From: Alphaproteobacteria bacterium MarineAlpha5_Bin9
GTDB lineage: Bacteria; Pseudomonadota; Alphaproteobacteria; HIMB59; GCA-002718135
Direction: 5' to 3'
Assembly (NCBI GenBank): GCA_002937895.1
Contig: PTKV01000005.1
Location: forward strand, 19,331 to 83,330
DNA: 64,000 nucleotides
Shown here: positions 43,834 to 53,365 of the stretch, in pieces
Numbering within the stretch: the stretch's first letter is position 1
How the letters are laid out: each line of letters opens with the position of its first letter
Position numbers and translations under genes: made by a program
Notes under the pieces: model-generated
Seen by the model: the letters and a program-made list of their open reading frames with translations, nothing else
What the model was told of the DNA's origin: nothing
The model's database searches: none

Positions 43834-45000
43834 ATGAAAAACATTTCTAATAGTTTAATTTTATTAGCTGGAGGTAAGGGAAAAAGGTTAAAAAATTCTA
43901 AAAATATACCAAAACAATATATTAATTATGGAAATTCAAACATTATAGAGCTTTTTCTAAATAATCTTGATCACAATATTTTTGATATAATTATAATAGT
44001 ATGTGAAAATAAATATAAAAAAAAATACTTATCCAAATTAAACAATAAGTTTCCCTATCATAATATTCATTTTACTTTATCAGGGAAAAATAGACAAGAA
44101 TCATCAAAAAATGGAATTTTATATTTAGAAAGATATAATCCAAAAAAAGTTTTAATACATGATTCAGCAAGACCTTTTGCAACAAATAAAATTTTTAAAA
44201 GAATTATTAATAATTTACAATTTAACGACTCATGCATACCATACATTAAATCAAATGATTTGTTAATTAACACAAATAGAAATATCTATTTTAATAATAA
44301 AGATATTATACAAATTCAAACTCCCCAAGGATTTAAATTTAATAAAATCAAAAATGCACATAAGAGGACAAAAAATTTTGATGCAAAAGATGATGGCATA
44401 ATTTTTAGCAAAATATATTTAAAAAATAAATTAATAAAAGGAGAGAAAAGCAATATTAAAATTACAGAAAATAATGATTTAATTTTTTTAAAACTTAATT
44501 TAAAAAAAGATATAAGAACTGGAATTGGTTATGATATTCATAGAATAAATTATAATTCAAATAAAAAACTCACTCTTTGTGGAGTTAAAATAAATCATAA
44601 ACCATTAATAGGTCACTCAGATGCTGATGTAGTATATCATTCAATATGTGATGCAATTTTTGGTTCTTTATCAATGAGAGATATTGGATATTATTTTAAT
44701 AACAAAAATAAAAAATGGAAAAATGCAAATTCTTTGATTTTTCTAAAGTTTGCACAAGAAAAAATATCTAAAAAGAATTATAATATAAAAAATATTGATA
44801 TAAATATCATATGTGAAACACCTAAAATTAATAAATATATAATTTTGATGAAAAAAAATTTAATTAAATATTTAAAAATAAAAAATAATCAAATATCTAT
44901 AAAAGCAACTACTAATGAAAAGGTTGGAGATATAGGAAAAGGAAAAGCTATTGCATCTCAGTCAGTAATTACTATCGAAAAAAATGACTCATTTATCTAA
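43834..45000 (+). CDS. ispDF: Bifunctional IspDF (MEP cytidylyltransferase / MEcPP synthase)
   Basis: 388 aa fusion. N-terminal IspD: LLAGGKGKRL (CTP binding), IPKQY, LIHDSARPF, and the C-terminal block KAHK...DAKDDG. C-terminal IspF starts near residue 228 at RTGIGYDIHRI (metal-binding Asp/His), with HSDADVVYHSICDAIFGS and KATTNEKVGDIGKGKAI. Performs steps 3 and 5 of the non-mevalonate isoprenoid pathway. The fusion is common in Alphaproteobacteria. It overlaps pgpA by 17 nt. Confidence 0.96.
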   Translation: MKNISNSLILLAGGKGKRLKNSKNIPKQYINYGNSNIIELFLNNLDHNIFDIIIIVCENKYKKKYLSKLNNKFPYHNIHFTLSGKNRQESSKNGILYLERYNPKKVLIHDSARPFATNKIFKRIINNLQFNDSCIPYIKSNDLLINTNRNIYFNNKDIIQIQTPQGFKFNKIKNAHKRTKNFDAKDDGIIFSKIYLKNKLIKGEKSNIKITENNDLIFLKLNLKKDIRTGIGYDIHRINYNSNKKLTLCGVKINHKPLIGHSDADVVYHSICDAIFGSLSMRDIGYYFNNKNKKWKNANSLIFLKFAQEKISKKNYNIKNIDINIICETPKINKYIILMKKNLIKYLKIKNNQISIKATTNEKVGDIGKGKAIASQSVITIEKNDSFI

Positions 45001-45448
45001 ATTCGTAGTTACACTATTTTATAGTGGATTTAGTAAATATATGCCAGGTACATTAAGTTCTTTAATCTCTTTACCTATTGTATATTTCCTATTTATTAAT
45101 TTAAATCAATTTATTTTTTTATTATTATTTGTATTAATAGCTATTGTTTCATTTTATTTTATCAAAATATATATAAAAGATAAAATAAACAAGGATCCCA
45201 AGGAGATAACAATTGACGAATTTTTGGGCATATACCTTATTTTTATTTTTTTATATAATCACGATTTGAAAAACATTATAAATCTAGGAATCATATTTAT
45301 AATTTTTAGAATTTTTGATATTTTAAAACCTTATCCAATAAAGATTATAGATAGTAAATTAAAAAATGCCCTTGGAGTAATTTTAGATGATATTTTTGCC
45401 TCAATATATACAATCATTACATTTAAATTAATTCATGCAATTTTATAA
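44984..45448 (+). CDS. pgpA: Phosphatidylglycerophosphatase A
   Basis: 154 aa, membrane protein with four hydrophobic segments. Family markers: SKYMPGTLSSLISLP near the N-terminus and the catalytic KDPKEITIDEFLGIYL region with the conserved acidic pair. Dephosphorylates phosphatidylglycerophosphate to phosphatidylglycerol. Overlaps ispDF by 17 nt and pncC by 14 nt. Confidence 0.9.
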   Translation: MTHLSKFVVTLFYSGFSKYMPGTLSSLISLPIVYFLFINLNQFIFLLLFVLIAIVSFYFIKIYIKDKINKDPKEITIDEFLGIYLIFIFLYNHDLKNIINLGIIFIIFRIFDILKPYPIKIIDSKLKNALGVILDDIFASIYTIITFKLIHAIL

Positions 45449-45899
45449 AAAAATAATCAATAAACTAATAAAATATAAAATATCGTTATCAGTATGTGAA
45501 TCTTGCACAGGAGGTTTGTTATCTTCAAAAATAACAAGCTTTAAAGGTGTTTCACAAATATTTAATTGTGGAATGATTACTTATTCAAATAAATCAAAGA
45601 TAAAATTATTAAAATTAAATAAAAATATTCTAAAAAAATACGGTGCTGTAAGTAAAGAGGTTGCAAAAGTTATGGTGACTAATTTATATAAAATCACTAA
45701 AAGTAAAATATGTATATCTACTACTGGTATTGCTGGACCTAAAGGAAAAACAAAAAATAAACCTGTAGGTTTAGTTTATATTGGTATTAAATATAAAAAT
45801 GAGATTATAATATTGAAAAAAAATTATAAAGGTAAAAGAAAGGAGATTCAAAATAATACAGTTAAAACTATTTTCTATGAAATAAATAAGTTAATTTAG
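45435..45899 (+). CDS. pncC: Nicotinamide-nucleotide amidase (CinA C-terminal domain)
   Basis: 154 aa, the stand-alone CinA-C domain. SVCESCTGGLLSSKITSFKG (catalytic Ser/Lys region), MITYSNKSK, GAVSKEVAK and STTGIAGPKG are diagnostic. It deamidates NMN to nicotinic acid mononucleotide in pyridine nucleotide recycling. Overlaps the convergent coq10 gene by 9 nt. Confidence 0.93.
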   Translation: MQFYKKIINKLIKYKISLSVCESCTGGLLSSKITSFKGVSQIFNCGMITYSNKSKIKLLKLNKNILKKYGAVSKEVAKVMVTNLYKITKSKICISTTGIAGPKGKTKNKPVGLVYIGIKYKNEIIILKKNYKGKRKEIQNNTVKTIFYEINKLI

Positions 45900-46328
45900 A
45901 ATTGAGTCAGCTCTTCTTTTAAAAGATTCGATCATTTTATCTTCTATTAACTTATAAAAAAACTCAGCTACTTTTTGATGGAGGAATTTTTTAAATTCAA
46001 ACTCTATTTTAAAAGTAACTTCAGTAATAGAGCTTTCTATTTCTTTAAAAATCCACTCTGTTTTAAGATCTTTAAGAGGGCCTTTAATATAATTTGTTTT
46101 TATAAAAAGTTTTTTTTTATTAAATAAAACATGTGAACTGAATTTTAGTGGAAATAATTTATTGTATTTTACTATCATATCAGCAATAATTTCTTTATCA
46201 TTTTTTGAAATGATTATAATATTACTGCACCAAGGAATAAACTCGGGATATTTTTCAATATCCAAAACTATGTTAAATAGATCTTTTGGTGAATGATTAA
46301 TTTTAATTTTCTGTGAAGAATTTTTCAT
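45891..46328 (-). CDS. Coq10/RatA family START-domain protein
   Basis: 145 aa. [24 protein letters not shown] is the conserved polyketide-cyclase/COQ10 segment, and [12 protein letters not shown] and [14 protein letters not shown] end it. Members bind ubiquinone (COQ10) or, in E. coli, are named RatA. Neighbouring lipA in this orientation is the usual alphaproteobacterial order. Start overlaps the lipA stop by 4 nt. Confidence 0.88.
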   Translation of the reverse strand: MKNSSQKIKINHSPKDLFNIVLDIEKYPEFIPWCSNIIIISKNDKEIIADMIVKYNKLFPLKFSSHVLFNKKKLFIKTNYIKGPLKDLKTEWIFKEIESSITEVTFKIEFEFKKFLHQKVAEFFYKLIEDKMIESFKRRADSILN

Positions 46329-47263
46329 TTATTTAAATTAATTCTATTAAAAACTTCTCTTGCTTTTTTAAGTTTTTTAAAGTCATCAGATGCATGATAA
46401 CTAGATCTAGTTAAAGGAGATGACGAAACCATAAGAAATCCCTTTGCTTTAGCCATAATATAATATTTTTCAAATTCTTTAGGATTTACATATCTTTCAA
46501 GTTTAGAGTGTTTTATTGTTGGTTGAAGATATTGACCAATTGTAAGGAAATCTACTTTTGCAGATCTTAAATCATCCATTACTTGATAAATTTCTTCCTT
46601 AGTTTCACCTAGACCAACCATTATTCCAGATTTAGTAAAAATGGAGGGTAATTTTATTTTAATATCGTTAAGCAATTGTAAACTTACAAAATATCTGGAA
46701 CCAGGTCTAATAGATGGATATAGCCTCGGTACAGTCTCTAAATTGTGATTAAAGACATCAGGAGGGGAATCTAAAATAATCTTCTTTGCATTTTTTTTAT
46801 GTAAAAAGTCTGGTGTTAAAATTTCTATAGTCGTATTTGGACATTCTTTTCTTAAACACTCAATAACTTTAGCAAATTGTTCTGCTCCTCCATTAATTAA
46901 ATCATCTCTATCAACACTAGTAATTACTACATGATCAAGATCTAACTCTTTAACAGTCTTAGAAATTTTATATGGTTCAAATAAATCAACAATACCCGGC
47001 TTTCCTGTTTTTATATTACAGAATCCACATGCTCTAGTGCAAGTATCGCCTAAAATCATAAATGTTGCATGTTTTTTTTGCCAACATTCCCCTATATTAG
47101 GGCAAGCAGCTTCTTCACATACTGTTGTTAAATTATATTTTTTAACTATTGAATTAGTAACTTTAAATAAATTTGATGTAGGTGATTTAACTCTTATCCA
47201 ATGAGGTTTCTTAGGTATGGGATTGTCTTTTTTATGAATTTTTTCTGGATGACGAGTCTTCAC
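46325..47263 (-). CDS. lipA: Lipoyl synthase
   Basis: 312 aa. The auxiliary 4Fe-4S cluster motif [13 protein letters not shown] and the radical [11 protein letters not shown] (CxxxCxxC) are both present, with C-terminal [11 protein letters not shown] providing the conserved Arg-Ser-Ser-Tyr. It inserts sulfur into octanoyl groups on the lipoyl domains of PdhB and PdhC, encoded immediately upstream. One-base overlap with the pdhC stop. Confidence 0.97.
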   Translation of the reverse strand: MKTRHPEKIHKKDNPIPKKPHWIRVKSPTSNLFKVTNSIVKKYNLTTVCEEAACPNIGECWQKKHATFMILGDTCTRACGFCNIKTGKPGIVDLFEPYKISKTVKELDLDHVVITSVDRDDLINGGAEQFAKVIECLRKECPNTTIEILTPDFLHKKNAKKIILDSPPDVFNHNLETVPRLYPSIRPGSRYFVSLQLLNDIKIKLPSIFTKSGIMVGLGETKEEIYQVMDDLRSAKVDFLTIGQYLQPTIKHSKLERYVNPKEFEKYYIMAKAKGFLMVSSSPLTRSSYHASDDFKKLKKAREVFNRINLNK

Positions 47264-48492
47264 TATATAATTTCCATATCATTACTCTCAAGCCACATAT
47301 TATATGGCTCTTCAATTAAATCACTATAATCTTTTAACAATTTAGCTGCAATAGCCCCATCTAGGACTCTATGATCAGCTGACAAAGTAGATTTAATTAT
47401 GTTCTCTTTAATAATTTTATTATTTTCATCTAATCTAAAAGTATTTTTAATGCTTCCTACAGCTAAAATTGAAGATTGAGGTGGGTTAATTATTGCTGAA
47501 AATTCTGAAATTCCATACATTCCTAAATTAGATATTGTGATTGTTCCTCCAATATATTCTTCAGGAGATAATTTTCCATGTTTAGCTTTAGAAATAAGAG
47601 ATTTAGTTTCCTTAGCAATTTCAAGTATTCCTTTTTTATTTGCTTGCTTAATTATAGGAGTAATTAGTCCTTCTTCTAATGCTACAGCTATAGAAATATC
47701 TACTGTATTATATTTTAATATCTTTCCGTCTTGCCATGAGACATTAGAATTTGGATTTTTATATTGAGCTATTGATATTGCTTTAATTAAAAAATCATTT
47801 ATTGAAATTTTATTACTATTATTATCTTCATTAATTTGTTTTCTTAATTTTAAAAGTTTATCAACTTTTGATTCAATAGTTAGATAAAAATGTGGAACTG
47901 TAGACTTAGTTTGAGTAGTTTTTTTAGCAATAATATTTCTAATTGAACTAGGATCATGTATAGAGTAATCAAGAGTAAATTCATCTATTTGGGATTTATT
48001 ATTTTCTAAGTTTTTTAAATCTTTCTTTATTATTCTATTGTTAGGTCCTGATCCAGGAATAGTTTTTATATCAATATTTTTTTCTTTAGCTATTTTTCTA
48101 GCAATTGGAGAAATAAAAATCCTATCTTTTGTATGATTTTGTTTATGATGAATTATAGATTCATTATTTTTTATATTGGTATTTATCGGTTTAATTTGTG
48201 ATTTTTTCTTGGTGTTAGTATTTTCAGAATTTAAAACTTTATCGTTAATATCACCATTTAAAATTGCTATTGGAGTATTAACTAATATAGATTCTGTTCC
48301 TTCTTTAATTAAAATATTGGTAATTATCCCTTCATCTACAGACTCTAACTCCATAGTAGCTTTATCAGTTTCGATTTCTGCTATAATATCTCCAGCTTTA
48401 ATTTTATCACCTATTTTAACATTCCATTTTCTTAAAGCTCCATCTGTCATTGTAGGAGATAAAGAAGGCATCAAAATTTTAATTGAGTTCAT
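47263..48492 (-). CDS. pdhC: Pyruvate dehydrogenase E2, dihydrolipoamide acetyltransferase
   Basis: 409 aa. Lipoyl domain ~1-75 with the modified Lys in [12 protein letters not shown]; peripheral-subunit-binding domain ~120-155 ([27 protein letters not shown]); catalytic domain with [15 protein letters not shown] (His-Arg...Asp). Forms the core of the complex. No lpd (E3) gene follows, although one commonly sits between pdhC and lipA in relatives. Confidence 0.96.
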   Translation of the reverse strand: MNSIKILMPSLSPTMTDGALRKWNVKIGDKIKAGDIIAEIETDKATMELESVDEGIITNILIKEGTESILVNTPIAILNGDINDKVLNSENTNTKKKSQIKPINTNIKNNESIIHHKQNHTKDRIFISPIARKIAKEKNIDIKTIPGSGPNNRIIKKDLKNLENNKSQIDEFTLDYSIHDPSSIRNIIAKKTTQTKSTVPHFYLTIESKVDKLLKLRKQINEDNNSNKISINDFLIKAISIAQYKNPNSNVSWQDGKILKYNTVDISIAVALEEGLITPIIKQANKKGILEIAKETKSLISKAKHGKLSPEEYIGGTITISNLGMYGISEFSAIINPPQSSILAVGSIKNTFRLDENNKIIKENIIKSTLSADHRVLDGAIAAKLLKDYSDLIEEPYNMWLESNDMEII

Positions 48493-48501
48493 ATGTTTAA
48501 T

Positions 48502-49875
48502 CTAAATGTAACAAACTTTTTCTATTGCTACTACGATGTCTTCAATTTGAGGTAAATATTCTTTTTCTAATACACTTGAATAAGGCATCGGGACATCCGC
48601 ACTGTTAACTTTTTCAATAGGAGCATCTAGATAATCAAATGCCTCTTTCTGGACAATAGATACAATTTCTGAACCTACACTTGCAAAAGGCCAGGACTCT
48701 TCTACACTTAAAAGTCTATTAGTTTTTTTTACTGAATTAATAATTGTTTCTTTATCTAGAGGCCTAAGAGTTTGAAGATCAATTACTTCTATATCAAGAT
48801 TATGTTTTTCTTTAATAACTTTTGCTGCTTCTATGGATTTTTGAACCATTATTGAATATGTAATTAAAGTTGCATCATTTCCTTTTAAAGCTATATTTGC
48901 TTTGCCTAGAGGTATATCAAAATTAGTATCAATAGGGACTTCTGATTTATTAGAATATAATATTTCATTTTCTAAAAAAATAACTGGATTATCATCATCT
49001 ATAGAAGATTTTAGTAATCCTTTTGCATTATATGCGTTAGATGGTGCTACAACTTTTAGACCTGGGCAATGTGAATACCAAGAAGAAAAATCTTGACTAT
49101 GTTGTGCTGCTACTTGTGAAGCAGCTCCATTAGGGCCTCTAAATACAATAGGACAATTAATTTGTCCTCCTGACATATATAATGACTTAGCAGAAGAATT
49201 TACAATTTGATCTATCGCCTGCATAGAGAAATTAAAAGTCATAAACTCAACTATAGGTCTTAATCCTTTAAAAGCGCTACCAATAGCCAATCCTGTAAAT
49301 GCTTGTTCAGAAATAGGTGTATCAATAACTCTTTTATTACCAAATTCCTCTAATAAACCTTGTGTAACTTTATAGGCCCCTTCGTATTCAGCCACTTCTT
49401 CTCCAATTATAAATACCTTTTCATTTTTTCTCATTTCTTCAGAAATTGCATCTCTTATAGATTCTCTCATACTTAGTAATTTTGTTGTCTTAAAATTATT
49501 TTTTTTATTATCTATAATTTTTTTTGATTTTTTATTAATACGTTTTTCTTCAATTGCGACTTTTTCATCAATTTTTACTTCTTTTGTTTCAATTGATAAT
49601 TCTTCTTTATTTTCAATACTTAAATCTTTTTGAAGACCATCCTCTATTATTGCAATAGGTGTATTTACAGTTATACCAGAGTCTCCTTCATTAAATAATA
49701 ACTTATCAACTGTTCCTTCATCTACAGCTTCAATTTCCATAGTAGCTTTATCAGTTTCAATTTCAGCAATTAAATCACCTGCTTTAATTTTATCTCCTTC
49801 TTTGATTAACCATTTTGTTAAATTACCATCTTTCATAGTAGGAGATAAAGCAGGCATTAGGATTTTTATCTTCAT
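48502..49875 (-). CDS. pdhB: Pyruvate dehydrogenase E1 beta subunit with N-terminal lipoyl domain
   Basis: 457 aa, about 130 longer than a bare E1-beta. Residues ~1-76 form a lipoyl domain ([12 protein letters not shown]), followed by a charged linker rich in Glu/Lys, then E1-beta from ~135 ([58 protein letters not shown]). This fusion is known in alphaproteobacteria. It completes the thiamine-diphosphate site with PdhA. Confidence 0.96.
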   Translation of the reverse strand: MKIKILMPALSPTMKDGNLTKWLIKEGDKIKAGDLIAEIETDKATMEIEAVDEGTVDKLLFNEGDSGITVNTPIAIIEDGLQKDLSIENKEELSIETKEVKIDEKVAIEEKRINKKSKKIIDNKKNNFKTTKLLSMRESIRDAISEEMRKNEKVFIIGEEVAEYEGAYKVTQGLLEEFGNKRVIDTPISEQAFTGLAIGSAFKGLRPIVEFMTFNFSMQAIDQIVNSSAKSLYMSGGQINCPIVFRGPNGAASQVAAQHSQDFSSWYSHCPGLKVVAPSNAYNAKGLLKSSIDDDNPVIFLENEILYSNKSEVPIDTNFDIPLGKANIALKGNDATLITYSIMVQKSIEAAKVIKEKHNLDIEVIDLQTLRPLDKETIINSVKKTNRLLSVEESWPFASVGSEIVSIVQKEAFDYLDAPIEKVNSADVPMPYSSVLEKEYLPQIEDIVVAIEKVCYI

Positions 49876-49883
49876 ATTATTTT

Positions 49884-50849
49884 TTATACATATACATCAG
49901 TATATAACTCTGATTTATCAGGGAAAGAAGTTTCTAAAGCATAATCTGCTGCGGTTTTAATTTTATTAATAATTTTTGTATTTATTTTATCTAAATCATT
50001 TTTATTTAAAATTTTTTTCTTTATTATTTCATCATAGGCAATCTGTAATGGATCTTTAGTTCTATAAGAATCTAATTCTTTCTTTGTTCTATATTTTGCA
50101 GGATCTGACATTGAATGACCTCTAAAACGATAAGTTTGTAATTCTAAAATATAAGGTCCTTTACCATCATTAACATATGTTGCTGCTTTTTTTGCAGCTT
50201 CAATAACTTTAAAAACGTTCATTCCATCAACTTTTGTTCCTGGAATTCCAAAAGGTTCTGCTCTTTTATATAAGTCACTTCCAGCCGCTGCTCGATTTAC
50301 AGAAGTGCCCATTCCATATTGATTATTTTCGATAATGTATAAAATTGGAAGTTTCCATAATGATGCTAAATTAAATGATTCGAATACTTGTCCGTTATTC
50401 ATAGCTCCATCACCAATATACGTACGGCATATATTTTTTTCTTTTTTATATTTTAATGCAAATGCAATACCTGTTCCTATAGGAACTTGCGCTCCAACAA
50501 TTCCATGTCCTCCATAAAAATTATTTTTTTTAGAAAACATATGCATAGAGCCACCCTTACCCTTAGAATATCCAGAATATCTTCCTGTAAGTTCAGCCAT
50601 GATTTTATTAGGATCTAAACCACGGGCTATCATATGACCATGATCTCTGTAAGTTGTTACAACGCAATCATTTTTATTAATTGTCATTAAAACTCCAACG
50701 ACAACAGCTTCTTGGCCTATATATAAATGACAAAAACCACCAATGTGCCCCATTCCATATAGCTGTGCAGCTCTCTCTTCAAATCTTCTTATTTCAAGCA
50801 TACACTCATAAATTTTAATATATTCTTTTTTTGAAATTTTATTTTTCAT
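49884..50849 (-). CDS. pdhA: Pyruvate dehydrogenase E1 alpha subunit
   Basis: 321 aa. ThDP motif [31 protein letters not shown] (Gly-Asp-Gly...Asn-Asn) and [12 protein letters not shown] phosphorylation-loop-like segment are clear. Decarboxylates pyruvate with PdhB. It has a consensus-like promoter at 50872-50901 and is the first gene of the pdhABC-lipA-coq10 run, though upstream genes are on the same strand. Confidence 0.97.
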   Translation of the reverse strand: MKNKISKKEYIKIYECMLEIRRFEERAAQLYGMGHIGGFCHLYIGQEAVVVGVLMTINKNDCVVTTYRDHGHMIARGLDPNKIMAELTGRYSGYSKGKGGSMHMFSKKNNFYGGHGIVGAQVPIGTGIAFALKYKKEKNICRTYIGDGAMNNGQVFESFNLASLWKLPILYIIENNQYGMGTSVNRAAAGSDLYKRAEPFGIPGTKVDGMNVFKVIEAAKKAATYVNDGKGPYILELQTYRFRGHSMSDPAKYRTKKELDSYRTKDPLQIAYDEIIKKKILNKNDLDKINTKIINKIKTAADYALETSFPDKSELYTDVYV

Positions 50850-50871
50850 AATTTTGTAAATTTTTGTAAAA

Positions 50872-50901
50872 TTTATATAGATATCTTGTAAATATTGTCA
50901 A
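50872..50901 (-). promoter_or_regulatory. Sigma70-type promoter for pdhA
   Basis: Perfect -35 TTGACA (50901-50896) and -10 within TATATAAA (50879-50872), spacing 16-18 nt. The ATG of pdhA follows after a leader of roughly 16 nt without a clear Shine-Dalgarno. Confidence 0.65.
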
Positions 50902-50905
50902 TATA

Positions 50906-51220
50906 TTATTTTTTAATAATAACAACAAGCTCATTTTCTAAGGATCTGCCTGTTATATGTCTTAATTTTTCATCAAGAAAATCTAAATCTAGCGTATTAG
51001 GAGAGAGTCTTTTAATTTTATCTTCAATTGATCTATTTTTATCGATTTTATTATTTAATTCACTAATTAACTGATAGTTAACTGATAAATTACTATAATA
51101 AGAAAATAAACCTTTTTCACCTGAAATCAAAACATTTATTAGATATATGAATGTAAAGAATGATAAAAACAAAAAAATAAATTTATAAAATTTATTTCTA
51201 AAAACAAGTGATTTATTCAT
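50906..51220 (-). CDS. ftsB: FtsB/DivIC-type septum protein
   Basis: 104 aa. Short cytoplasmic N-terminus, one transmembrane helix (~12-31), then a coiled coil (SVNYQLISELNNKIDKNRSI) and the closing DLDFLDEKLRHITGRS typical of FtsB. It links FtsL and FtsQ in the divisome. Placement between eno and pdhA is the usual alphaproteobacterial order. A TTGACA/TTTAAT promoter gives near-leaderless spacing to its ATG. Confidence 0.9.
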   Translation of the reverse strand: MNKSLVFRNKFYKFIFLFLSFFTFIYLINVLISGEKGLFSYYSNLSVNYQLISELNNKIDKNRSIEDKIKRLSPNTLDLDFLDEKLRHITGRSLENELVVIIKK

Positions 51221-51227
51221 TTGTTAG

Positions 51228-51257
51228 ATTAAAACAAATAAACTCAGATTTTGTCAA
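51228..51257 (-). promoter_or_regulatory. Sigma70-type promoter for ftsB, leaderless spacing
   Basis: -35 TTGACA (51257-51252, overlapping the end of eno), 18-nt spacer, -10 TTTAAT (51233-51228), then 7 nt to the ftsB ATG at 51220. Confidence 0.6.
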
Positions 51258-52525
51258 TATCTAAGTATAGTTTTTCCAGCAAATTTTGAATTTTTTTCTT
51301 TATTTTCAATACGTAAAAGTTGATTATATTTAGCTGTTCTTTCACTTCTAGTAATAGATCCAGTTTTAATTTGTTTTGATGATGTAGCTACAGATAAATC
51401 AGCAATAGAAGTATCTTCTGTTTCACCAGATCTATGAGATATAATGAAAGAATAATCATTATTTTTTGCTAAATCAATAACTCTTAACGTTTCAGATAAA
51501 GTTCCAATTTGATTTAATTTTATAAGGATAGAATTAGCAATATTATTTTTTATGCCTTTTGTAAAAATTTTTTCATTAGTTACAAAAACATCATCACCAA
51601 CTAATTGAATTTTTTTTCCTAAAGTAGCAGATAAATTTTGCCAACCATCCCAATCATCTTCACACATACCATCTTCAATTGAATAAATTGGATATGAATT
51701 AACCAAGTCTTCTAGATATGAAGACATCTGACTTGATGTAAGATTTAAATTTTCACTTTTTAATTGATATTTTTTATCGATATAAATTTCATTTGCTGCA
51801 ATATCCAGGCTAATATAGATGTCCTCACCTGATTTTAGACCAGTTTGTTCAATTGATTTAATTATTAATTCTATAGCTTTTTTAGATGAATCAATATCAG
51901 GTGCAAATCCCCCTTCATCACCAATATTTGTGTTTAAACCTAATTGTTTTAAATTTAATCTGAATGCATTAAAAACCTCATGAGCAAATTCTAGTGATTG
52001 GCTAAAGGAATTTGCACCTATAGGAGATATCATAAACTCTTGAAAATCAATATTATTATCAGCATGAGCACCTCCATTTAAAATATTAATCATAGGAACA
52101 GGTAAAATAAAGTTTTTATCCTTGGATAAATATTCATAAAAATCAATTTTATTGAAGATAGAAACTGACTTAGCAAAAGATAAACTTAACGCTAAGGTTG
52201 TATTTGCCCCTAATTTTGATTTATTTTCTGTGCCATCTAATTCAATTAAATAATTATCAAAATCAGTAATATTGTTAAAAACTTTATTAATAATTTTATT
52301 TTTAATTTCTTCTATTTTTTTTATTGATATCTTAACTCCTTTTCCATGATAACGATTTGTATTTCCATCTCTTAATTCTAAAGCTTCATATTTTCCTTTT
52401 GAAGCTCCAGATGGAACAGAAGATCTGCCGTAAATATGTTTATCTAAAAATATATCACATTCAACAGTTGGATTTCCTCTACTATCTAAAATTTCTCTAC
52501 CAATAATATCTTTAATTTTATACAT
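51254..52525 (-). CDS. eno: Enolase
   Basis: 423 aa. GREILDSRGNPTVE, SVPSGASKGKYEALELRD, GGAHADNNIDFQEFMI, QLVGDDVFVTN and SHRSGETEDTSIADLSVA are complete. Converts 2-phosphoglycerate to PEP, a substrate for KdsA encoded just upstream. 14 nt after kdsA. Confidence 0.98.
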   Translation of the reverse strand: MYKIKDIIGREILDSRGNPTVECDIFLDKHIYGRSSVPSGASKGKYEALELRDGNTNRYHGKGVKISIKKIEEIKNKIINKVFNNITDFDNYLIELDGTENKSKLGANTTLALSLSFAKSVSIFNKIDFYEYLSKDKNFILPVPMINILNGGAHADNNIDFQEFMISPIGANSFSQSLEFAHEVFNAFRLNLKQLGLNTNIGDEGGFAPDIDSSKKAIELIIKSIEQTGLKSGEDIYISLDIAANEIYIDKKYQLKSENLNLTSSQMSSYLEDLVNSYPIYSIEDGMCEDDWDGWQNLSATLGKKIQLVGDDVFVTNEKIFTKGIKNNIANSILIKLNQIGTLSETLRVIDLAKNNDYSFIISHRSGETEDTSIADLSVATSSKQIKTGSITRSERTAKYNQLLRIENKEKNSKFAGKTILRY

Positions 52526-52539
52526 TTAATTTATAATCT

Positions 52540-53364
52540 TTAATTATTTTTTTTTGCAATTTCATCAAATGATTTCAAATTAATTAGCAAATTTTTTAAA
52601 TTTTCTATATTTAACATATTAGGACCATCACTAAGTGCTATTTCAGGATTATCATGAGTTTCAATAAATATACCTGCTATACCTAATGCGATTGCCGCTC
52701 TGGATAACGCTGGGATAAATTCTCTTTTTCCACCGCTTTTATCTTTTAATCCTCCTGGCTCTTGGACTGAGTGAGTTGCATCATAAATTACTGGATATTT
52801 TGTTTTTTTCATAATCTCAATAGCTTTAAAATCGTTAACTAATTTATTATAACCAAAAAAAGTCCCTCTTTCAGTTAAAATTATTTGATTGTTATTAGTT
52901 GATTCAATTTTATTAATAATATTTGTAATTTCATAAGGTGATAAGAATTGACCTTTTTTTATGTTTATTACTCTTTGAGTTTTACCTGCAGCAATCAATA
53001 AATCAGTTTGTCTGCATAAAAAAGCTGGAATTTGAATTATATCAGCTACTTCAGATATTTGATCACATTGATCTTCTGTATGAACATCAGTTAAAATAGG
53101 ACAATTAAATTCTTTTTTAATTTTTTCAAAAATTTCAATTGAGTCTTTTAATCCAACTCCTCTATTGCTGTTTAAACTACTTCTGTTTGCTTTGTCAAAG
53201 CTCGCTTTAAATATATATTTAATTTTTAATTCATTACAAATATTATTAATTTTCTCTGCAATTTTTAAACTGTGTTTCTTATTTTCTATAACACAAGGTC
53301 CCGCTATTAAAACAAAAGGTTTGGTATTTGAAATTTCTACATTATTTATGTTAATAATATTCAT
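52540..53364 (-). CDS. kdsA: 3-deoxy-8-phosphooctulonate synthase
   Basis: 274 aa from ATG at 53364 (MNIININNVEI), one base after the pyrG stop; the open frame upstream lies in pyrG. VLIAGPCVIENKKHSLKIA, FKASFDKANRSS, LTDVHTEDQCDQISEVADIIQIPAFLCRQTDLL and ATHSVQEPGG are diagnostic. Makes KDO-8-phosphate for lipopolysaccharide from PEP and arabinose 5-phosphate, so the cell has a KDO-bearing outer membrane. Confidence 0.97.
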   Translation of the reverse strand: MNIININNVEISNTKPFVLIAGPCVIENKKHSLKIAEKINNICNELKIKYIFKASFDKANRSSLNSNRGVGLKDSIEIFEKIKKEFNCPILTDVHTEDQCDQISEVADIIQIPAFLCRQTDLLIAAGKTQRVINIKKGQFLSPYEITNIINKIESTNNNQIILTERGTFFGYNKLVNDFKAIEIMKKTKYPVIYDATHSVQEPGGLKDKSGGKREFIPALSRAAIALGIAGIFIETHDNPEIALSDGPNMLNIENLKNLLINLKSFDEIAKKNN

Positions 53365-53365
53365 T

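Noticed and set aside
44067..44273. Antisense open frame within ispDF
   Set aside because: Shadow of the IspD domain.
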